Assembly (NCBI GenBank): GCA_902789325.1
Contig: CADANN010000003.1
Span: 1-64,000 of the forward strand
Length of the DNA stretch: 64,000 nucleotides
Source of the DNA: an uncultured Spirochaetaceae bacterium
GTDB taxonomy: Bacteria > Spirochaetota > Spirochaetia > Treponematales > Treponemataceae
Reading direction: 5' to 3'
The notes under the pieces: generated by a model
Seen by the model: only the letters and a program-made list of their open reading frames with translations
What the model was told of the DNA's origin: nothing
The model's database searches: none
Position numbers and translations under genes: made by a program
Part shown: piece by piece, positions 25,356-35,275 of the stretch
Layout: each line of letters begins with the position of its first letter
Numbering within the stretch: position 1 is the first letter of the stretch

Positions 25356-26072
25356 TTAGTTAGTTAATTCGTATTTAATTGTCACATTAGATGTGATTGT
25401 TACATTACCTTCAACAATTGGAGTTGGAGTGCTGCCTGCTTCCATAGAAACAGCCTTGAACATCATATCATTGCTGCGACTTGCACTTGTATAATCCTCA
25501 CGGATTTCAAGAACGCCGTTTACCTTACATCCGCTGGCTCCTGCTAACAGAGAAGCTGCATCCTGTGCATTTTTAATTGCGAGTGTGCGAGCTTCACGTA
25601 AAGCTGTTGCTTTATCAGATACAAGATATTCAAAAGAAGTGATTCCATTTGCGCCAGTATTGTTCTTTACTGCGGCATCAATAACTTTTCCTGTAAGCTC
25701 AGTATTTCTGATAATTACAGCGATTGTATTGCGAACAGTATATTCACCGGCATAAGAATGAGAATTGTCCTGTGAAATCGAATAATCAAAAGTTGAAATA
25801 TCTGATTCAGGAATACCAGCTTCTTTTATTGCATTGATTGTGTTTGTTGTATTAATAGCATTTCTTTCTGCTACCTGTGGGCAGTTCCAGCCTGTGTTTC
25901 GTACAATAAACTTCATTGATACCATATCAGGTTTTACGGAAATGCTTCCCGAACCCGAAACCGTAATTGAGCGGACAGGAGCAACTTCCTTTTCTGGACG
26001 ACCTAATACACAGGATGACAAGAGGGCTGTGCCCATTCCGATAATAAGAATAGATTTAAATGCTTTGTTCAT
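25356..26072 (-). CDS. SIMPL-domain (DUF541) lipoprotein
   Basis: A 238-residue predicted lipoprotein with lipobox LSSC. The mature part starts with SITVSGSGSISVKPDMVSMKF, the hallmark of SIMPL/DUF541 proteins (BP26/OMP28 family), and has AREARTLAIKNAQDAASLLA-type helices after it. Family members form oligomeric periplasmic channels or rings; the role in spirochaetes is unknown. It follows the TPR lipoprotein gene by 5 bases on the same strand, so the two may act together at the envelope. Confidence 0.85.
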   Translation of the reverse strand: MNKAFKSILIIGMGTALLSSCVLGRPEKEVAPVRSITVSGSGSISVKPDMVSMKFIVRNTGWNCPQVAERNAINTTNTINAIKEAGIPESDISTFDYSISQDNSHSYAGEYTVRNTIAVIIRNTELTGKVIDAAVKNNTGANGITSFEYLVSDKATALREARTLAIKNAQDAASLLAGASGCKVNGVLEIREDYTSASRSNDMMFKAVSMEAGSTPTPIVEGNVTITSNVTIKYELTN

Positions 26073-26077
26073 AGAAT

Positions 26078-27502
26078 CTATCTAACCTCCAAATAGAATC
26101 TTTTTAAATATATTATACGCTTATTTGCGCTGTCCCAGTATTTGCTTGCAGGATAGTTTTTAGTAAGCGTTGAATATGCATCAATTGCACCTTTTATATC
26201 ACGGACTTCAGATTTCTCTTCAAGAATCTGGCCTTTAAGATAAAGAGCTTCGTCACGATTATCAGTTGATAATTCAAAGAACTGGTTGAGCTTTGAAAGT
26301 GCTGCTTTATATTCTTTTTCATTATATAGTAACTGAGCTTCTTTTAACAGAGTTTGAGAATTTGGAGTTTGAACTGTTGTTTCTGATTGTTCTTTAGTTG
26401 AAACTGCTGGTACAGATTTTTTTGTTTCAACAGGAACTGGTTTTGCAGGTTCTGTTTTCTTTACAGAAGTCGCTGCAGTATCTGTTTTCACAGTTTCTGA
26501 TTTTTCAACCTGCTTCTTTTCACCTTCTGGTTTTACTGTTTCAGTTTCTGTTTCTTCTGATTGTTCTTCAATTTGTTTTACAGGTTTTTCAATCTTCTTT
26601 ACCGGTAACTTATATTCAGGAGCTTCAATATGAGTTTTATTTGAACCATTTTCCGGCAGAATAATTACTTCAATATAATCATCAAGATATTGTCCTGTAA
26701 GAGGATCGTTACGATAGAAGTGAATTATTTTTGTTCCGGCAGCACGAGCCTGTAAAGTGAATTTTGTATCTTTTGTTCCAAGCTTGCGTCCAAAGTAAGC
26801 AATATCTTTTGAATTATCTGTCAGTCCCATATAAATCCAACCGCTGCCAGGGTAGGTAACATCAAGATATTCAAACTTTTTGAGAGTAACAGAACGTGAA
26901 GGTATGATTTCTTTTTCGGTTTCATTATTCTGCTCATCAGAATCTGAATCATCATCAGTGATATCAATACCACCAGAAATGCCGTCTGTATCTGGATTTG
27001 TTACGATTACAACATCGTTTGCAGAGATGTCTTCTGTTTCTTCAGAAGAAGTTCTGTCTTCTGGATTTTCAGATTCTGAGGCTTCTTCTGTTGCAGGCTC
27101 AGTTGTTTCTTCATTTTCATTTGCAATAACAGTAATCTCTGGTGGCTCTTCATTTTGAACTGGTTCGGATTCTTCAGATGTTGATTCTTCAACAACTTCA
27201 TCTTCTGGTTCAAGAGTTACAATTTCAGGCTCTTCAATTGCTTCTGGTTCTGGAAAATCTTTTGAAGTCAATTCTTCAGGTTGAGAAATTTCCTCAGTTT
27301 CGCTTGATGAGTCAGTATCAGTTGTTTCAGCCTGTGTATCAGTATCAGAGTTCTCTTCTGCAGATTCCTCGTTTACGTCTGTTTCAGCTGCAATTTGAGG
27401 AGCCATTTCTGTCTGAGGTTCTGCTTCCGGAGCCTGCTTAGATGCACAAGCTGTAAAACATAGCGTAATTGCACATGCGGATGCTATGAGTATTCTTTTC
27501 AT
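26078..27502 (-). CDS. Acidic lipoprotein with C-terminal TPR (YbgF/CpoB-like)
   Basis: A 474-residue predicted lipoprotein: signal peptide with LCFTAC lipobox, then about 200 residues of Glu/Thr/Ser-rich low complexity, a beta domain (SVTLKKFEYLDVTYPGSGWIYMGL), a second charged Pro/Glu/Lys linker, and a C-terminal tetratricopeptide segment (LLKEAQLLYNEKEYKAAL; AIDAYSTLTKNYPASKYW) like CpoB/YbgF or outer-membrane assembly lipoproteins. Its ATG overlaps the stop of the upstream membrane-protein gene by 4 bases. Function inferred as envelope organisation. Confidence 0.7.
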   Translation of the reverse strand: MKRILIASACAITLCFTACASKQAPEAEPQTEMAPQIAAETDVNEESAEENSDTDTQAETTDTDSSSETEEISQPEELTSKDFPEPEAIEEPEIVTLEPEDEVVEESTSEESEPVQNEEPPEITVIANENEETTEPATEEASESENPEDRTSSEETEDISANDVVIVTNPDTDGISGGIDITDDDSDSDEQNNETEKEIIPSRSVTLKKFEYLDVTYPGSGWIYMGLTDNSKDIAYFGRKLGTKDTKFTLQARAAGTKIIHFYRNDPLTGQYLDDYIEVIILPENGSNKTHIEAPEYKLPVKKIEKPVKQIEEQSEETETETVKPEGEKKQVEKSETVKTDTAATSVKKTEPAKPVPVETKKSVPAVSTKEQSETTVQTPNSQTLLKEAQLLYNEKEYKAALSKLNQFFELSTDNRDEALYLKGQILEEKSEVRDIKGAIDAYSTLTKNYPASKYWDSANKRIIYLKRFYLEVR

Positions 27503-27894
27503 GGAGCAGCTCCTGTTATTTCATTTATTAAATTATCATTTGCTTTTGAAAGCGAATCAATTTCTTTTTGTGAAGGAATAGTAAACCATTCCTGAGCTTC
27601 TTCCTCGCTCCATTTGTCTTTTGGAGTTCGGGAAGCTGTATAATCCTTTGGAAGTTCCGGGCCATCTGGGATAACCAGAGGTTCTGTAAGTTCAAGTACA
27701 GTACCTGGAACTGGGGCAGGTTCTTTTTTCTTTCCGGCTAAAGCAATCAAAAGAATTATGCATAAAAGAAGAAGTGCAACCAGCCCCGCAATAATATACG
27801 AAAGCATTTTATTGTCTTCGTAAAACTCACGGATTTTTTCAGTGAGTGGAGAGAGCTTTTCTTTTATGTTTTCCCAAATTCCTTTGATATCCAT
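27499..27894 (-). CDS. Small single-pass membrane protein next to smc
   Basis: 131 residues, no recognised family. About 30 charged residues are followed by one strong membrane helix (YIIAGLVALLLLCIILLIAL, residues 33-52), a Pro-rich stretch and a C-terminal soluble tail. It lies 3 bases after smc and overlaps the start of the TPR lipoprotein, so it belongs to the same operon. Role unknown; it may tether something to the inner membrane. Confidence 0.65.
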   Translation of the reverse strand: MDIKGIWENIKEKLSPLTEKIREFYEDNKMLSYIIAGLVALLLLCIILLIALAGKKKEPAPVPGTVLELTEPLVIPDGPELPKDYTASRTPKDKWSEEEAQEWFTIPSQKEIDSLSKANDNLINEITGAAP

Positions 27895-27897
27895 ATT

Positions 27898-30789
27898 CTA
27901 TTGCTTGTCGCGTTTAGGTGGACGAGGTGGCAGAACAACACCTTCTTCATCCGGAACATCTTCATCAACAAAGTTGTCCTGATTATGATCAATTACAGCT
28001 CCGCGTTTAATGTCTTCATCAAGACGAAGAGCGATAATCTTACTTACACCAGACTCTTCCATTGTAATACCAAGCATTGTAGAGGCACCCATTACAGTTT
28101 TCTTGTTATGGGTAATAACAATGTACTGGCTGACACTTGCAAAACTTTCAAGCGCAGTTACAAAAGAAGAAACGTTCTTATCATCGAGTGCGGCGTCAAT
28201 CTCATCCAAAAGACAGAATGGACTAGGGCGAACCTGATATGTTGCAAAGAGGAGGGCAACCGCAGTCATTGTCTTTTCACCACCGGAAAGCAGGGCAATA
28301 TTTTCAAGTTTCTTTCCAGGTGGCTGAGCGTAAATATCAATACCTGAACTCAAAATATTTGCAGGGTCTGCAAGCTTAAGCTCAGCACGTCCACCGTTGA
28401 AAAGGCGGCGGAACATATTGTGGAAGTTTTTCTTAATCTGATTATAAGTCTCAAGGAACATTTCAGCAGATTTAGATTTGATTTCTTCGCTGACACGTGT
28501 GAGGTTTTCAAGAGACTTCTGTGTGTCTTCGTAGTTTGTGCGCTGGCGTTCGTAACGTTCTTTAACTTCGTTGAACTCTTCCGGAGCCATGAGGTTTACG
28601 CTTCCAAGAGAAGAGAAGGCTTTTTTAGCGTCTGCCAGTTTTTCACGGAGTTCTGTAGCAGGAGTTGTAATCTTGTACATTCGCTCTTCGAATTCCATAA
28701 GGTCACGTGAATACTGATCCTGGAAGTTCTGCTTAACGTTTCGAATGTCGTTGTCAGCAGAGTTCAATGAAAGAGAAAGACGTTCGTATTGTTCCTGATA
28801 TTTATTCTGTTCTTCGCGTTTTTTGTCGAGCGTGTCGCTCTTACCAGAAACACTCTTGTTAGCCTTGGCTATCTCTTCGTCGAGCTTGTTCATTTCGTCG
28901 GCAAGCTTTTTACCGCGGTATTCAATTTCAGCAAGTTCATCCTGATAAGTCTGAATCTGCTCGTTAATTTCTTCTGCGCGTTTTGTTTCTGCGTAAAGTT
29001 CATCTTCTGTATCGCGCAAGGTTGCCTGTTCACTTGTGAGCTGGCGGTTCAAAACGTTTATCTGATTCTGACTTGCAGAAATCTGTTCCTGCATCTGAAT
29101 CTCATTGAGTTTGAGTTTCTGCAATGTATCGCGATACTCGTTGATTTTTTTAGTGAGCTCAGAGTTCTTAGAATGAAGGTCTTTTATCTGATTGTTGATA
29201 TCATCAACCTTTGCGCGGTTCTGATTGATTTTGTCATCAATACCGCGCTTCTTTGTCATGATACCTTCTGGTGAAAGGAACTCTGTGATGAAGGCTGGAG
29301 ATGCATCCTGATATTTTTTGAGCGATGCTTCAAGGGCTTCCATCTGGCGGCCAGCTTCTTCAAAAGCTTCAACTGCTTCAGAAATTGTTTTTGCGGCTTC
29401 ATCTGCATTAAGTTTTTTTGCAGCCTGGTCAGAGAAAATATTTTTACGACCATCAAGATAAATCTTAAGCTTTGCAAAGTTCTGCTCGAGTTCTTCTTTT
29501 GCAAGGCGGAGTGCACCTTCACTAAAGCCTGCATCTTTGAGCTTTGCATCCAGCATGGAAACAATGTCTTCTGTAATTGCAGCAAGTTCTTTCTGAAGTT
29601 CTACACGCTCTTCTTCAAGGTCTCCTATCTGCTGACGGAGAGAATCTGCCTTACGGTCATTGTCTGTAATCTGGCTGCTGCTGGTTTCAATATTTTTATT
29701 GAAGGATTCGATATTTGCTTTGATATCATTAAGCTGTTTATTTTTCTCATGAAGAGTTGCGTTGTTTTCGTCAATTTCTTCCTGAACAGTATCAATGCGT
29801 TCCTGGATTGCTGCACGGCGTCCTTCAAGGGCATTGAGTTTTTCCTTCATCAAAAGGGCCTGCTGGTTTTGCTGTTTGATAAGTTCAAGTTTACCGTTCT
29901 TTTCCTGACCGATTGCAAGAAGGTTAGCCTGCTTGCTGTAAAGGTCATCCTGCATGGCCTTTACCTTGTCCATGTTTTCAGAAATCGTATTATTGATTTC
30001 TTCGATTTCCTGGCGAACCTTATCGCGCTTTTCCTGAACACGTTTGAGTTCTTCTTCATGACGCGCCTTATCAGTTACAAAGTTCTTAAGGCGGAGAAGG
30101 GTAAGATCAAGTTCGTAGCTGTAAATCTCTTCTTTGAATTTTCGGTATTTAATTGTTTTTTCAGACTGAACTTTGAGCGTATCATACTGACGTTTTATTT
30201 CGCCCATAGCAATTTCAATCTGAGTCATATTCTGGCGGGTTCTTTCAAGTTCGCGTTCAGCTTCGGCAACCTCTGCCTTAGAACGGCTGATACCTGCAGC
30301 TTCCTCAAAAAGATAGCGGCGGTCTTCTGGTTTGCTAGAAAGAATCTGGTCAATTTTTCCCTGCTCCATAACAGAGTAGGCTGCCTTACCAACACCAGTG
30401 TCCATAAAGAGACGTCGAATTTCTGTAGGTCCAGCCGGACGCTTGTTAATAAAATATTCAGCATCGCCAGAACGATAAAGACGGCGTGTAATTGCAATTT
30501 CTTCGTCATCAATAGGGAGAAGTCCCTTGTCATTAGCGATAGTGAGAGTAACCTCTGCAGTATTGAGAGCAGGACGACGTTCAGTACCGTTAAAAATAAC
30601 GTCTTCCATTTTTTCTGCACGGAGATTTTTAGAATTGCGTTCTGCAAGTACCCATTTGATTGCATCTACAACATTACTCTTTCCACAACCATTAGGTCCG
30701 AGCAGGGCAGTAATACCCTCTGCAAAATCAATGTGAGTTTTATCCGCAAAAGATTTAAATCCATGTATATCAAGACTTTTTAAAAACAC
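27898..30789 (-). CDS. smc: SMC chromosome segregation protein, short form
   Basis: Chromosome condensation ATPase. Walker A GPNGCGKSN near residue 33, the Q-loop region, ABC signature LLSGGEKTMTAVALLFA and Walker B FCLLDEIDAALDD are intact. Two long coiled-coil arms (roughly 160-400 and 500-780) flank a central segment of about 120 residues. At 963 residues it is about 200 shorter than most bacterial SMCs, and the central segment lacks the glycine-rich signatures of a classical hinge. It starts a minus-strand operon with three envelope-protein genes. Confidence 0.93.
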   Translation of the reverse strand: MFLKSLDIHGFKSFADKTHIDFAEGITALLGPNGCGKSNVVDAIKWVLAERNSKNLRAEKMEDVIFNGTERRPALNTAEVTLTIANDKGLLPIDDEEIAITRRLYRSGDAEYFINKRPAGPTEIRRLFMDTGVGKAAYSVMEQGKIDQILSSKPEDRRYLFEEAAGISRSKAEVAEAERELERTRQNMTQIEIAMGEIKRQYDTLKVQSEKTIKYRKFKEEIYSYELDLTLLRLKNFVTDKARHEEELKRVQEKRDKVRQEIEEINNTISENMDKVKAMQDDLYSKQANLLAIGQEKNGKLELIKQQNQQALLMKEKLNALEGRRAAIQERIDTVQEEIDENNATLHEKNKQLNDIKANIESFNKNIETSSSQITDNDRKADSLRQQIGDLEEERVELQKELAAITEDIVSMLDAKLKDAGFSEGALRLAKEELEQNFAKLKIYLDGRKNIFSDQAAKKLNADEAAKTISEAVEAFEEAGRQMEALEASLKKYQDASPAFITEFLSPEGIMTKKRGIDDKINQNRAKVDDINNQIKDLHSKNSELTKKINEYRDTLQKLKLNEIQMQEQISASQNQINVLNRQLTSEQATLRDTEDELYAETKRAEEINEQIQTYQDELAEIEYRGKKLADEMNKLDEEIAKANKSVSGKSDTLDKKREEQNKYQEQYERLSLSLNSADNDIRNVKQNFQDQYSRDLMEFEERMYKITTPATELREKLADAKKAFSSLGSVNLMAPEEFNEVKERYERQRTNYEDTQKSLENLTRVSEEIKSKSAEMFLETYNQIKKNFHNMFRRLFNGGRAELKLADPANILSSGIDIYAQPPGKKLENIALLSGGEKTMTAVALLFATYQVRPSPFCLLDEIDAALDDKNVSSFVTALESFASVSQYIVITHNKKTVMGASTMLGITMEESGVSKIIALRLDEDIKRGAVIDHNQDNFVDEDVPDEEGVVLPPRPPKRDKQ

Positions 30790-30880
30790 GTATCACTCCA
30801 AATATAGTCTTATAATTATACCGAATTTCGCATTTCATTTAAAGAGAATTTATATAGTAGTTTTTTAATTGTTTTTGAAC

Positions 30881-32008
30881 CTAAAGAATGGTTGCCAGTG
30901 TCTGATTGACCGTTTCTTCCCAGTTAAAATCTTTAGCCCAGACAATGCCGTCGGTTACCATATTGTTGCGAAGCTCTTCGTCTTCAGTTACTTTCTGCAT
31001 GTTTGTTGCGATGTTGTCGATATCATCTGAGTTGAAGTAGAGTGGAGCAGTACCACCGATTTCTTTAAGAGCACCTTTTGCGCTGCACAAAACAGGGATT
31101 CCGCAGGCCATTGCTTCAAGAATTGGAAGGCCTACACCCTCATTTACTGACGGGAAGAGACAGGCTTCGGCTCCTCCATAAAGACGTGCAAAGTTTTCAT
31201 GAGGGAAAAATCCTGTTAAGAAAATATCACTTGCATATGGTGAATCAAACGCTACCTTGTGGATTTCTTCTGCATAAGGGCCATCATTGCCTGCTAGGAC
31301 GAGACGGTGTGGAGCACCGGTATTTTTCTTAAAAAGTTCAAAGGCCTTTATCAATTCAATGTGTTTTTTCTCTGGGCTTGAAAGAGTAGAGCCGTAAACA
31401 AAATATGGGCGTTTGATTGCGAAAGGTTTAATATCTACAATTTCATCTTCGAAAATATCTGCCATAGGGAAGAAAAGCTTGTGGTCAATTCCGTTATGAA
31501 TGACAGTGATTTTATCTGCTGAAACACCAAGCTTTACTAAATCATCTTTTATAAAATTAGAGGCAGCAATCAGTTTGTGTGCATGAAGAATGCCTTTTTT
31601 TAGCTGATGGCGTGATTTTCTGTCCATTTCAGAAATATCAGAAGACATAATGCTGTTGATTACTGCAATTGCTGTATGTCCATGAAATTTTCGAGGCAGC
31701 ATTTTATTTGCACTAGGATAAATTACAGCGTCATAGCCATGCTTTTTGATAAAACGGTTTGCGTGATATTTATACCAGCGGCGAAGTGCCTTTGGAGTTT
31801 CCAGCAGCTTAATAGCAGAATAAGGAATATCAGTACCAGAAGTGTAAGTGTAGCGGTCTTCTTCAGTACCGAAAAGCTCGATTTCAAAATCAGCATCTTT
31901 TGGAAGATTTGAAATGAAATATAAAATATAAGAACCAAAGCCCGACTTTCCGTGGTCTCCGCCAAGTGTATCTATAGCAATTTTGATTTTCTTGTTTTCT
32001 TTCGACAT
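30881..32008 (-). CDS. GT-B fold glycosyltransferase (GT4 family)
   Basis: A 375-residue glycosyltransferase. The N-terminal Rossmann domain starts KIKIAIDTLGGDHGKSGFGSY; the C-terminal donor-binding domain has YGSTLSSPEKKH, LTGFFPHENFARLYGGAEAC, and the EGVGLPILEAMACGIPVL motif containing the E-x7-E pair of GT4 enzymes. Probably a mannosyl- or glucosyltransferase for glycolipid or polysaccharide; the acceptor is unknown. The next gene, a helicase, is upstream by 3 bases on the same strand. Confidence 0.85.
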   Translation of the reverse strand: MSKENKKIKIAIDTLGGDHGKSGFGSYILYFISNLPKDADFEIELFGTEEDRYTYTSGTDIPYSAIKLLETPKALRRWYKYHANRFIKKHGYDAVIYPSANKMLPRKFHGHTAIAVINSIMSSDISEMDRKSRHQLKKGILHAHKLIAASNFIKDDLVKLGVSADKITVIHNGIDHKLFFPMADIFEDEIVDIKPFAIKRPYFVYGSTLSSPEKKHIELIKAFELFKKNTGAPHRLVLAGNDGPYAEEIHKVAFDSPYASDIFLTGFFPHENFARLYGGAEACLFPSVNEGVGLPILEAMACGIPVLCSAKGALKEIGGTAPLYFNSDDIDNIATNMQKVTEDEELRNNMVTDGIVWAKDFNWEETVNQTLATIL

Positions 32009-32011
32009 TTT

Positions 32012-33151
32012 TTAATCCTGGTCTGAATCATCGTCCACAACAGGACTTACAACTTTCCCGCCGCGAACTTCCTTTGGATATACAGTTATGCCAAGCTTTT
32101 TTTCAAGCTGGGCAAAGTGACGCATTTCCCATTCGTCTCCGATTACAACATTAATTCCAGATTTTCCTGCACGGGCTGTACGTCCGCTTCTGTGAATAAA
32201 GAAATCTTCATCACTAGGAAAGTCCATTTGAATTATATGAGAGATTTCTGGAATATCCAAGCCCCGAGCCGCAAGGTCGCTTGTAATAAGGATTTTTTCT
32301 TTTCCGCTGCGGAATCGGTCAATTGCGGCTTTGCGTTTTTGTTTGTCAGTCTTTGCGTGAAGGGCAGCACACTGTACTTTTTTGTAAGTGAGTTTGTTGT
32401 AAATATTTTCTACCTGATCTGCGCGAGATGTAAAAATGAGAGCCTTAGTTGGATTTTCTGCAGCAAGAAATTTACGCAAAGTTTCAATCTTGTCTCGTGC
32501 TTCTGCATAAATTGCCCAGTGTGTAATTCGTTTTCGAAGTACATCTTCTGGAGGCATAACCACATTTTTCGCATCAGCAAAAAAGATTTTTGTCTGCTTA
32601 CTGATTGTTGCTGTACAAGCAACAATTTGAGTTCCGGCCGGTAAGAGGTTACGGAAATTAGATGTATCTTCAAGTGATTCTTTTTTTACAAGTCGGTCTG
32701 TCTCATCAAAAACCGCAGCCATAAGGCCTTCAACCTTAAGTTTTTTAAGATGAATTAGTTCAACCAGGCGGGCAGCAGTTCCTATGATAATTTCAGGTTT
32801 TTCTTTAAGAGTTTCAATCTGTCGTTTTAGTGGAGCACCGCCAATCATAAGGGCAGATTTGTGTGTTGTAACAGATTTACAGGCACTGTTGATTTGAGAA
32901 GCAAGTTCAAAAGTAGGAGCTACAACAATTATGCGGACACGCTGATGGTCATCAATTGATTCCAGCTTGTTGATAAGTGGTAGCAGGTAAGCAAAGGTTT
33001 TTCCGGTTCCTGTTTCTGATTCAAAAAGTACGTTTTCACCTTCAAGAATACGAGGAATTACTTCTGCCTGAACCGGAGTAGGAGAAGTAATTCCAAGAGT
33101 TGTGAGGCTTTGTCTTAAGTTTTCTGAAAGGTTAGAAAAAACGTCTGCCAT
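32012..33151 (-). CDS. DEAD-box RNA helicase
   Basis: ATP-dependent RNA helicase core of 379 residues with hardly any C-terminal extension. Motifs in order: Q motif (FSNLSENLRQSL...ITSPTPVQAEVI), motif I ETGTGKT, Ib GTAARL, motif II VFDETD (DETD in place of DEAD), motif III TAT, motif IV LIFTSRADQ, motif V TSDLAARGLDI, and motif VI HRSGRTARAG. Likely in RNA decay or ribosome assembly; the specific subfamily cannot be told. It starts 3 bases after clpX ends, so it may be in the tig-clpP-clpX unit. Confidence 0.9.
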   Translation of the reverse strand: MADVFSNLSENLRQSLTTLGITSPTPVQAEVIPRILEGENVLFESETGTGKTFAYLLPLINKLESIDDHQRVRIIVVAPTFELASQINSACKSVTTHKSALMIGGAPLKRQIETLKEKPEIIIGTAARLVELIHLKKLKVEGLMAAVFDETDRLVKKESLEDTSNFRNLLPAGTQIVACTATISKQTKIFFADAKNVVMPPEDVLRKRITHWAIYAEARDKIETLRKFLAAENPTKALIFTSRADQVENIYNKLTYKKVQCAALHAKTDKQKRKAAIDRFRSGKEKILITSDLAARGLDIPEISHIIQMDFPSDEDFFIHRSGRTARAGKSGINVVIGDEWEMRHFAQLEKKLGITVYPKEVRGGKVVSPVVDDDSDQD

Positions 33152-33154
33152 TGC

Positions 33155-34429
33155 CTATGCGCTTTCGATTTGAGCAGTATCTGTCTTTATGAGACTTTCA
33201 ATATCCTTTTCTTTACCCTGAACAATTTTCTTTGTAACAGTAAAGGTTTTCTTTCCCTTGATATCTGGAATCTTGAACATTACGTCCATAAGCATTTTTT
33301 CTACGATTGTACGAAGTCCTCGAGCCCCTGTCTTCTGGCGGATTGCTTCGTCTGCAATTTCTTCGATAGCGTCTTTTTCAAACTCAAGTTTTACATCATC
33401 AATGTTGAATGATGCCTGGAACTGCTTTGTGATAGCATTCTTAGGTTCTGTGAGGACGCTTACAAGGTCATCACGTGTGAGCTCTTTGAGGGCGCAGGTA
33501 ATTGGCATACGACCGATAAGTTCTGGAATCAAACCGAATTTTACAAGGTCATCTGGAGTAACCTGATTCAAAAGCTTCATCTTGTCTTCGTCTGACATCT
33601 GGCCAACTTCAGAACCAAAGCCCATTGCGTGAGAAGAAACACGCTGCTCAATAATCTTATCAAGACCAACAAATGCTCCACCAAGAATAAAGAGGATATT
33701 TGTTGTATCAATCTGAAGCATTTCCTGGTTAGGATGCTTGCGCCCGCCCTGAGGAGGAACGCTGGCAACTGTACCTTCAATAATCTTCAAAAGTGCCTGC
33801 TGAACACCTTCGCCACTTACATCGCGGGTAATAGAAGTGTTTTCGCTCTTACGTGCAATCTTATCAATTTCATCAATAAAGATAATTCCGCGTTCTGCAG
33901 CTTCAATATTGCCATCTGCAGCATTAATAAGCTTAAGCAATACGTTCTCAACGTCTTCACCAACGTAACCTGCTTCTGTCAAAGTTGTAGCATCAGCAAT
34001 TGCAAATGGAACCTTAAGACGCTGAGCAAGTGTGCGGGCAAGAAGAGTTTTTCCGCTACCAGTTGGTCCAATCAAAAGAACGTTAGATTTTTCGATTTTT
34101 ACAGCATCTTCAGCGGCCTGTGCTGCAGCAGAAACTGACATTCTCTTATAGTGGTTGTAAACGGCAACAGAAAGAGTCTTTTTAGCTTCTTCCTGTCCAA
34201 CAACGTAGCTGTCGAGATATTCCTTAAACTCACGTGGAGTAGGTACGTCCTTAAGTTCAATAGGAGTTACATCTGCTTCCTGCTGATCCAAAATTCCCTG
34301 ACAGATTGCAACACATTTATCGCAGATAAAAGTATTTCCGCTTGGACCTGTAATCAGTTTGCGGTCTTTACTTGCTGTGCTTCCGCAGAAAAAGCAGAAA
34401 ACATCGTTATTATTTCCAAATCGTTTCAT
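33155..34429 (-). CDS. clpX: ClpX, ATPase subunit of ClpXP
   Basis: AAA+ unfoldase that feeds substrates to ClpP. The N-terminal zinc-binding domain has CFFCG...CDKC (residues 11-40), followed by Walker A GPTGSGKT, Walker [12 protein letters not shown], the pore motif GYVGEDVE, the RKH-like loop GRKHPN, the IGF-equivalent LGGAF/IEQRV region and sensor 2 GARGLR. Length 424 is standard. It follows clpP on the same strand with a short palindromic repeat in the 42-base gap. Confidence 0.97.
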   Translation of the reverse strand: MKRFGNNNDVFCFFCGSTASKDRKLITGPSGNTFICDKCVAICQGILDQQEADVTPIELKDVPTPREFKEYLDSYVVGQEEAKKTLSVAVYNHYKRMSVSAAAQAAEDAVKIEKSNVLLIGPTGSGKTLLARTLAQRLKVPFAIADATTLTEAGYVGEDVENVLLKLINAADGNIEAAERGIIFIDEIDKIARKSENTSITRDVSGEGVQQALLKIIEGTVASVPPQGGRKHPNQEMLQIDTTNILFILGGAFVGLDKIIEQRVSSHAMGFGSEVGQMSDEDKMKLLNQVTPDDLVKFGLIPELIGRMPITCALKELTRDDLVSVLTEPKNAITKQFQASFNIDDVKLEFEKDAIEEIADEAIRQKTGARGLRTIVEKMLMDVMFKIPDIKGKKTFTVTKKIVQGKEKDIESLIKTDTAQIESA

Positions 34430-34444
34430 ATAAAAAAATCTCCA

Positions 34445-34472
34445 TTGTCATCCTGAACTTGTTTCAGGATCT
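34445..34472. repeat. Short palindromic repeat between clpP and clpX
   Basis: TGTCATCCTGAACTTG and TTTCAGGATCTT on the plus strand: a TCCTGAA/TTCAGGA stem, immediately after the clpP stop. It matches the TGTCA-stem-CTTG-stem layout seen after serS and after tig. Confidence 0.7.
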
Positions 34473-35071
34473 TACTTACGAGAAGGCATAACCTGATCGA
34501 TTACGCCGTATTCTGCCGCTTCCTGAGCCGACATAAAGAAGTCGCGTTCAATGTCTTCGGCAATTTTATCTGTGCTCTTGCCAGTATCTTTAGCAAGATA
34601 TTCAATAGAAAGTTTCTTTAATCTGATGATTTCTTTTGCGAGAATGCTGATGTCACTTTCCTGTCCTTCAACACCACCACGTGGCTGATGAATCATAACG
34701 CGGCTTGAAGGAAGTGCGTAGCGCTTACCTTTTGTTCCGCCTGCAAGAAGAATTGCTGCCATACTAGCTGCCTGACCCATACAGATTGTCTGAATGTCGC
34801 ATTTTACATATTTCATTGTATCATAAATAGCAAGGCCAGCTGTAACTGCTCCACCAGGAGAGTTGATGTAAATGCTAATATCTTTTTCAGGATTTTCTGA
34901 TTCGAGGAAGAGAATCTGAGCTACAACAAGGTCTGCCATTGCGTCGTTGATTTCTCCGTCAATAAATACAATTCTATCTTTTAAAAGTCTTGAGAAAATA
35001 TCGTAAGTGCGTTCTCCGTTTCCTGTTTTTTCAACAACGTAAGGAACCAGTGTGTTCATCTGTTCGTTCAT
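34472..35071 (-). CDS. clpP: ClpP protease subunit
   Basis: Serine protease barrel of ClpXP/ClpAP; 199 residues. The catalytic Ser lies in [10 protein letters not shown] (near residue 102), His in MIHQPRGG (near 127), and the active-site Asp further on near the DFFMSAQEA segment. INSPGG forms the substrate-binding strand. Between tig and clpX as in many bacteria. A palindromic repeat abuts its stop. Confidence 0.97.
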   Translation of the reverse strand: MNEQMNTLVPYVVEKTGNGERTYDIFSRLLKDRIVFIDGEINDAMADLVVAQILFLESENPEKDISIYINSPGGAVTAGLAIYDTMKYVKCDIQTICMGQAASMAAILLAGGTKGKRYALPSSRVMIHQPRGGVEGQESDISILAKEIIRLKKLSIEYLAKDTGKSTDKIAEDIERDFFMSAQEAAEYGVIDQVMPSRK

Positions 35072-35149
35072 AAAATCCCCTTTAGTACAACAAGTGTATC
35101 ATTATAAATATACTGAATTTTTGGAAAATAGGGTAGTAGAAATAATAAA

Positions 35150-35231
35150 TTTCTCACATAGTTCACAGAGAACACAGAGATTATTAATAAATATAAAAAA
35201 GGCTCTGTGGTCTCTGTGGCTCTGTGAGAGA
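35150..35231. repeat. Imperfect inverted repeat (CACAGAGAACACAGAG type)
   Basis: The left arm at 35154-35180 (CTCACA...CACAGAGAACACAGAG) is complementary to the right arm near 35204-35231 (CTCTGTGGTCTCTGTGGCTCTGTGAGAG) with a few mismatches and an AT-rich loop. It lies in the tig-clpP gap. Similar palindromes are scattered in many bacterial genomes, from memory. Confidence 0.55.
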
Positions 35232-35234
35232 CAT

Positions 35235-35269
35235 AAAAAAACGGTGGTTGTAATGAAAACCACCGTTTT
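35235..35269 (-). terminator. Terminator after tig
   Basis: On the minus strand AAACGGTGGTT and AACCACCGTTT form an 11-bp stem followed by a T run. It lies downstream of tig, so clpP-clpX may have a separate promoter or depend on readthrough. Confidence 0.75.
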
Positions 35270-35275
35270 GTAAAG

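Noticed and set aside
29749..30783. Long open frame opposite smc (344 codons)
   Set aside because: Its length follows from the codon bias of the coiled-coil gene on the other strand; no domain is recognisable.
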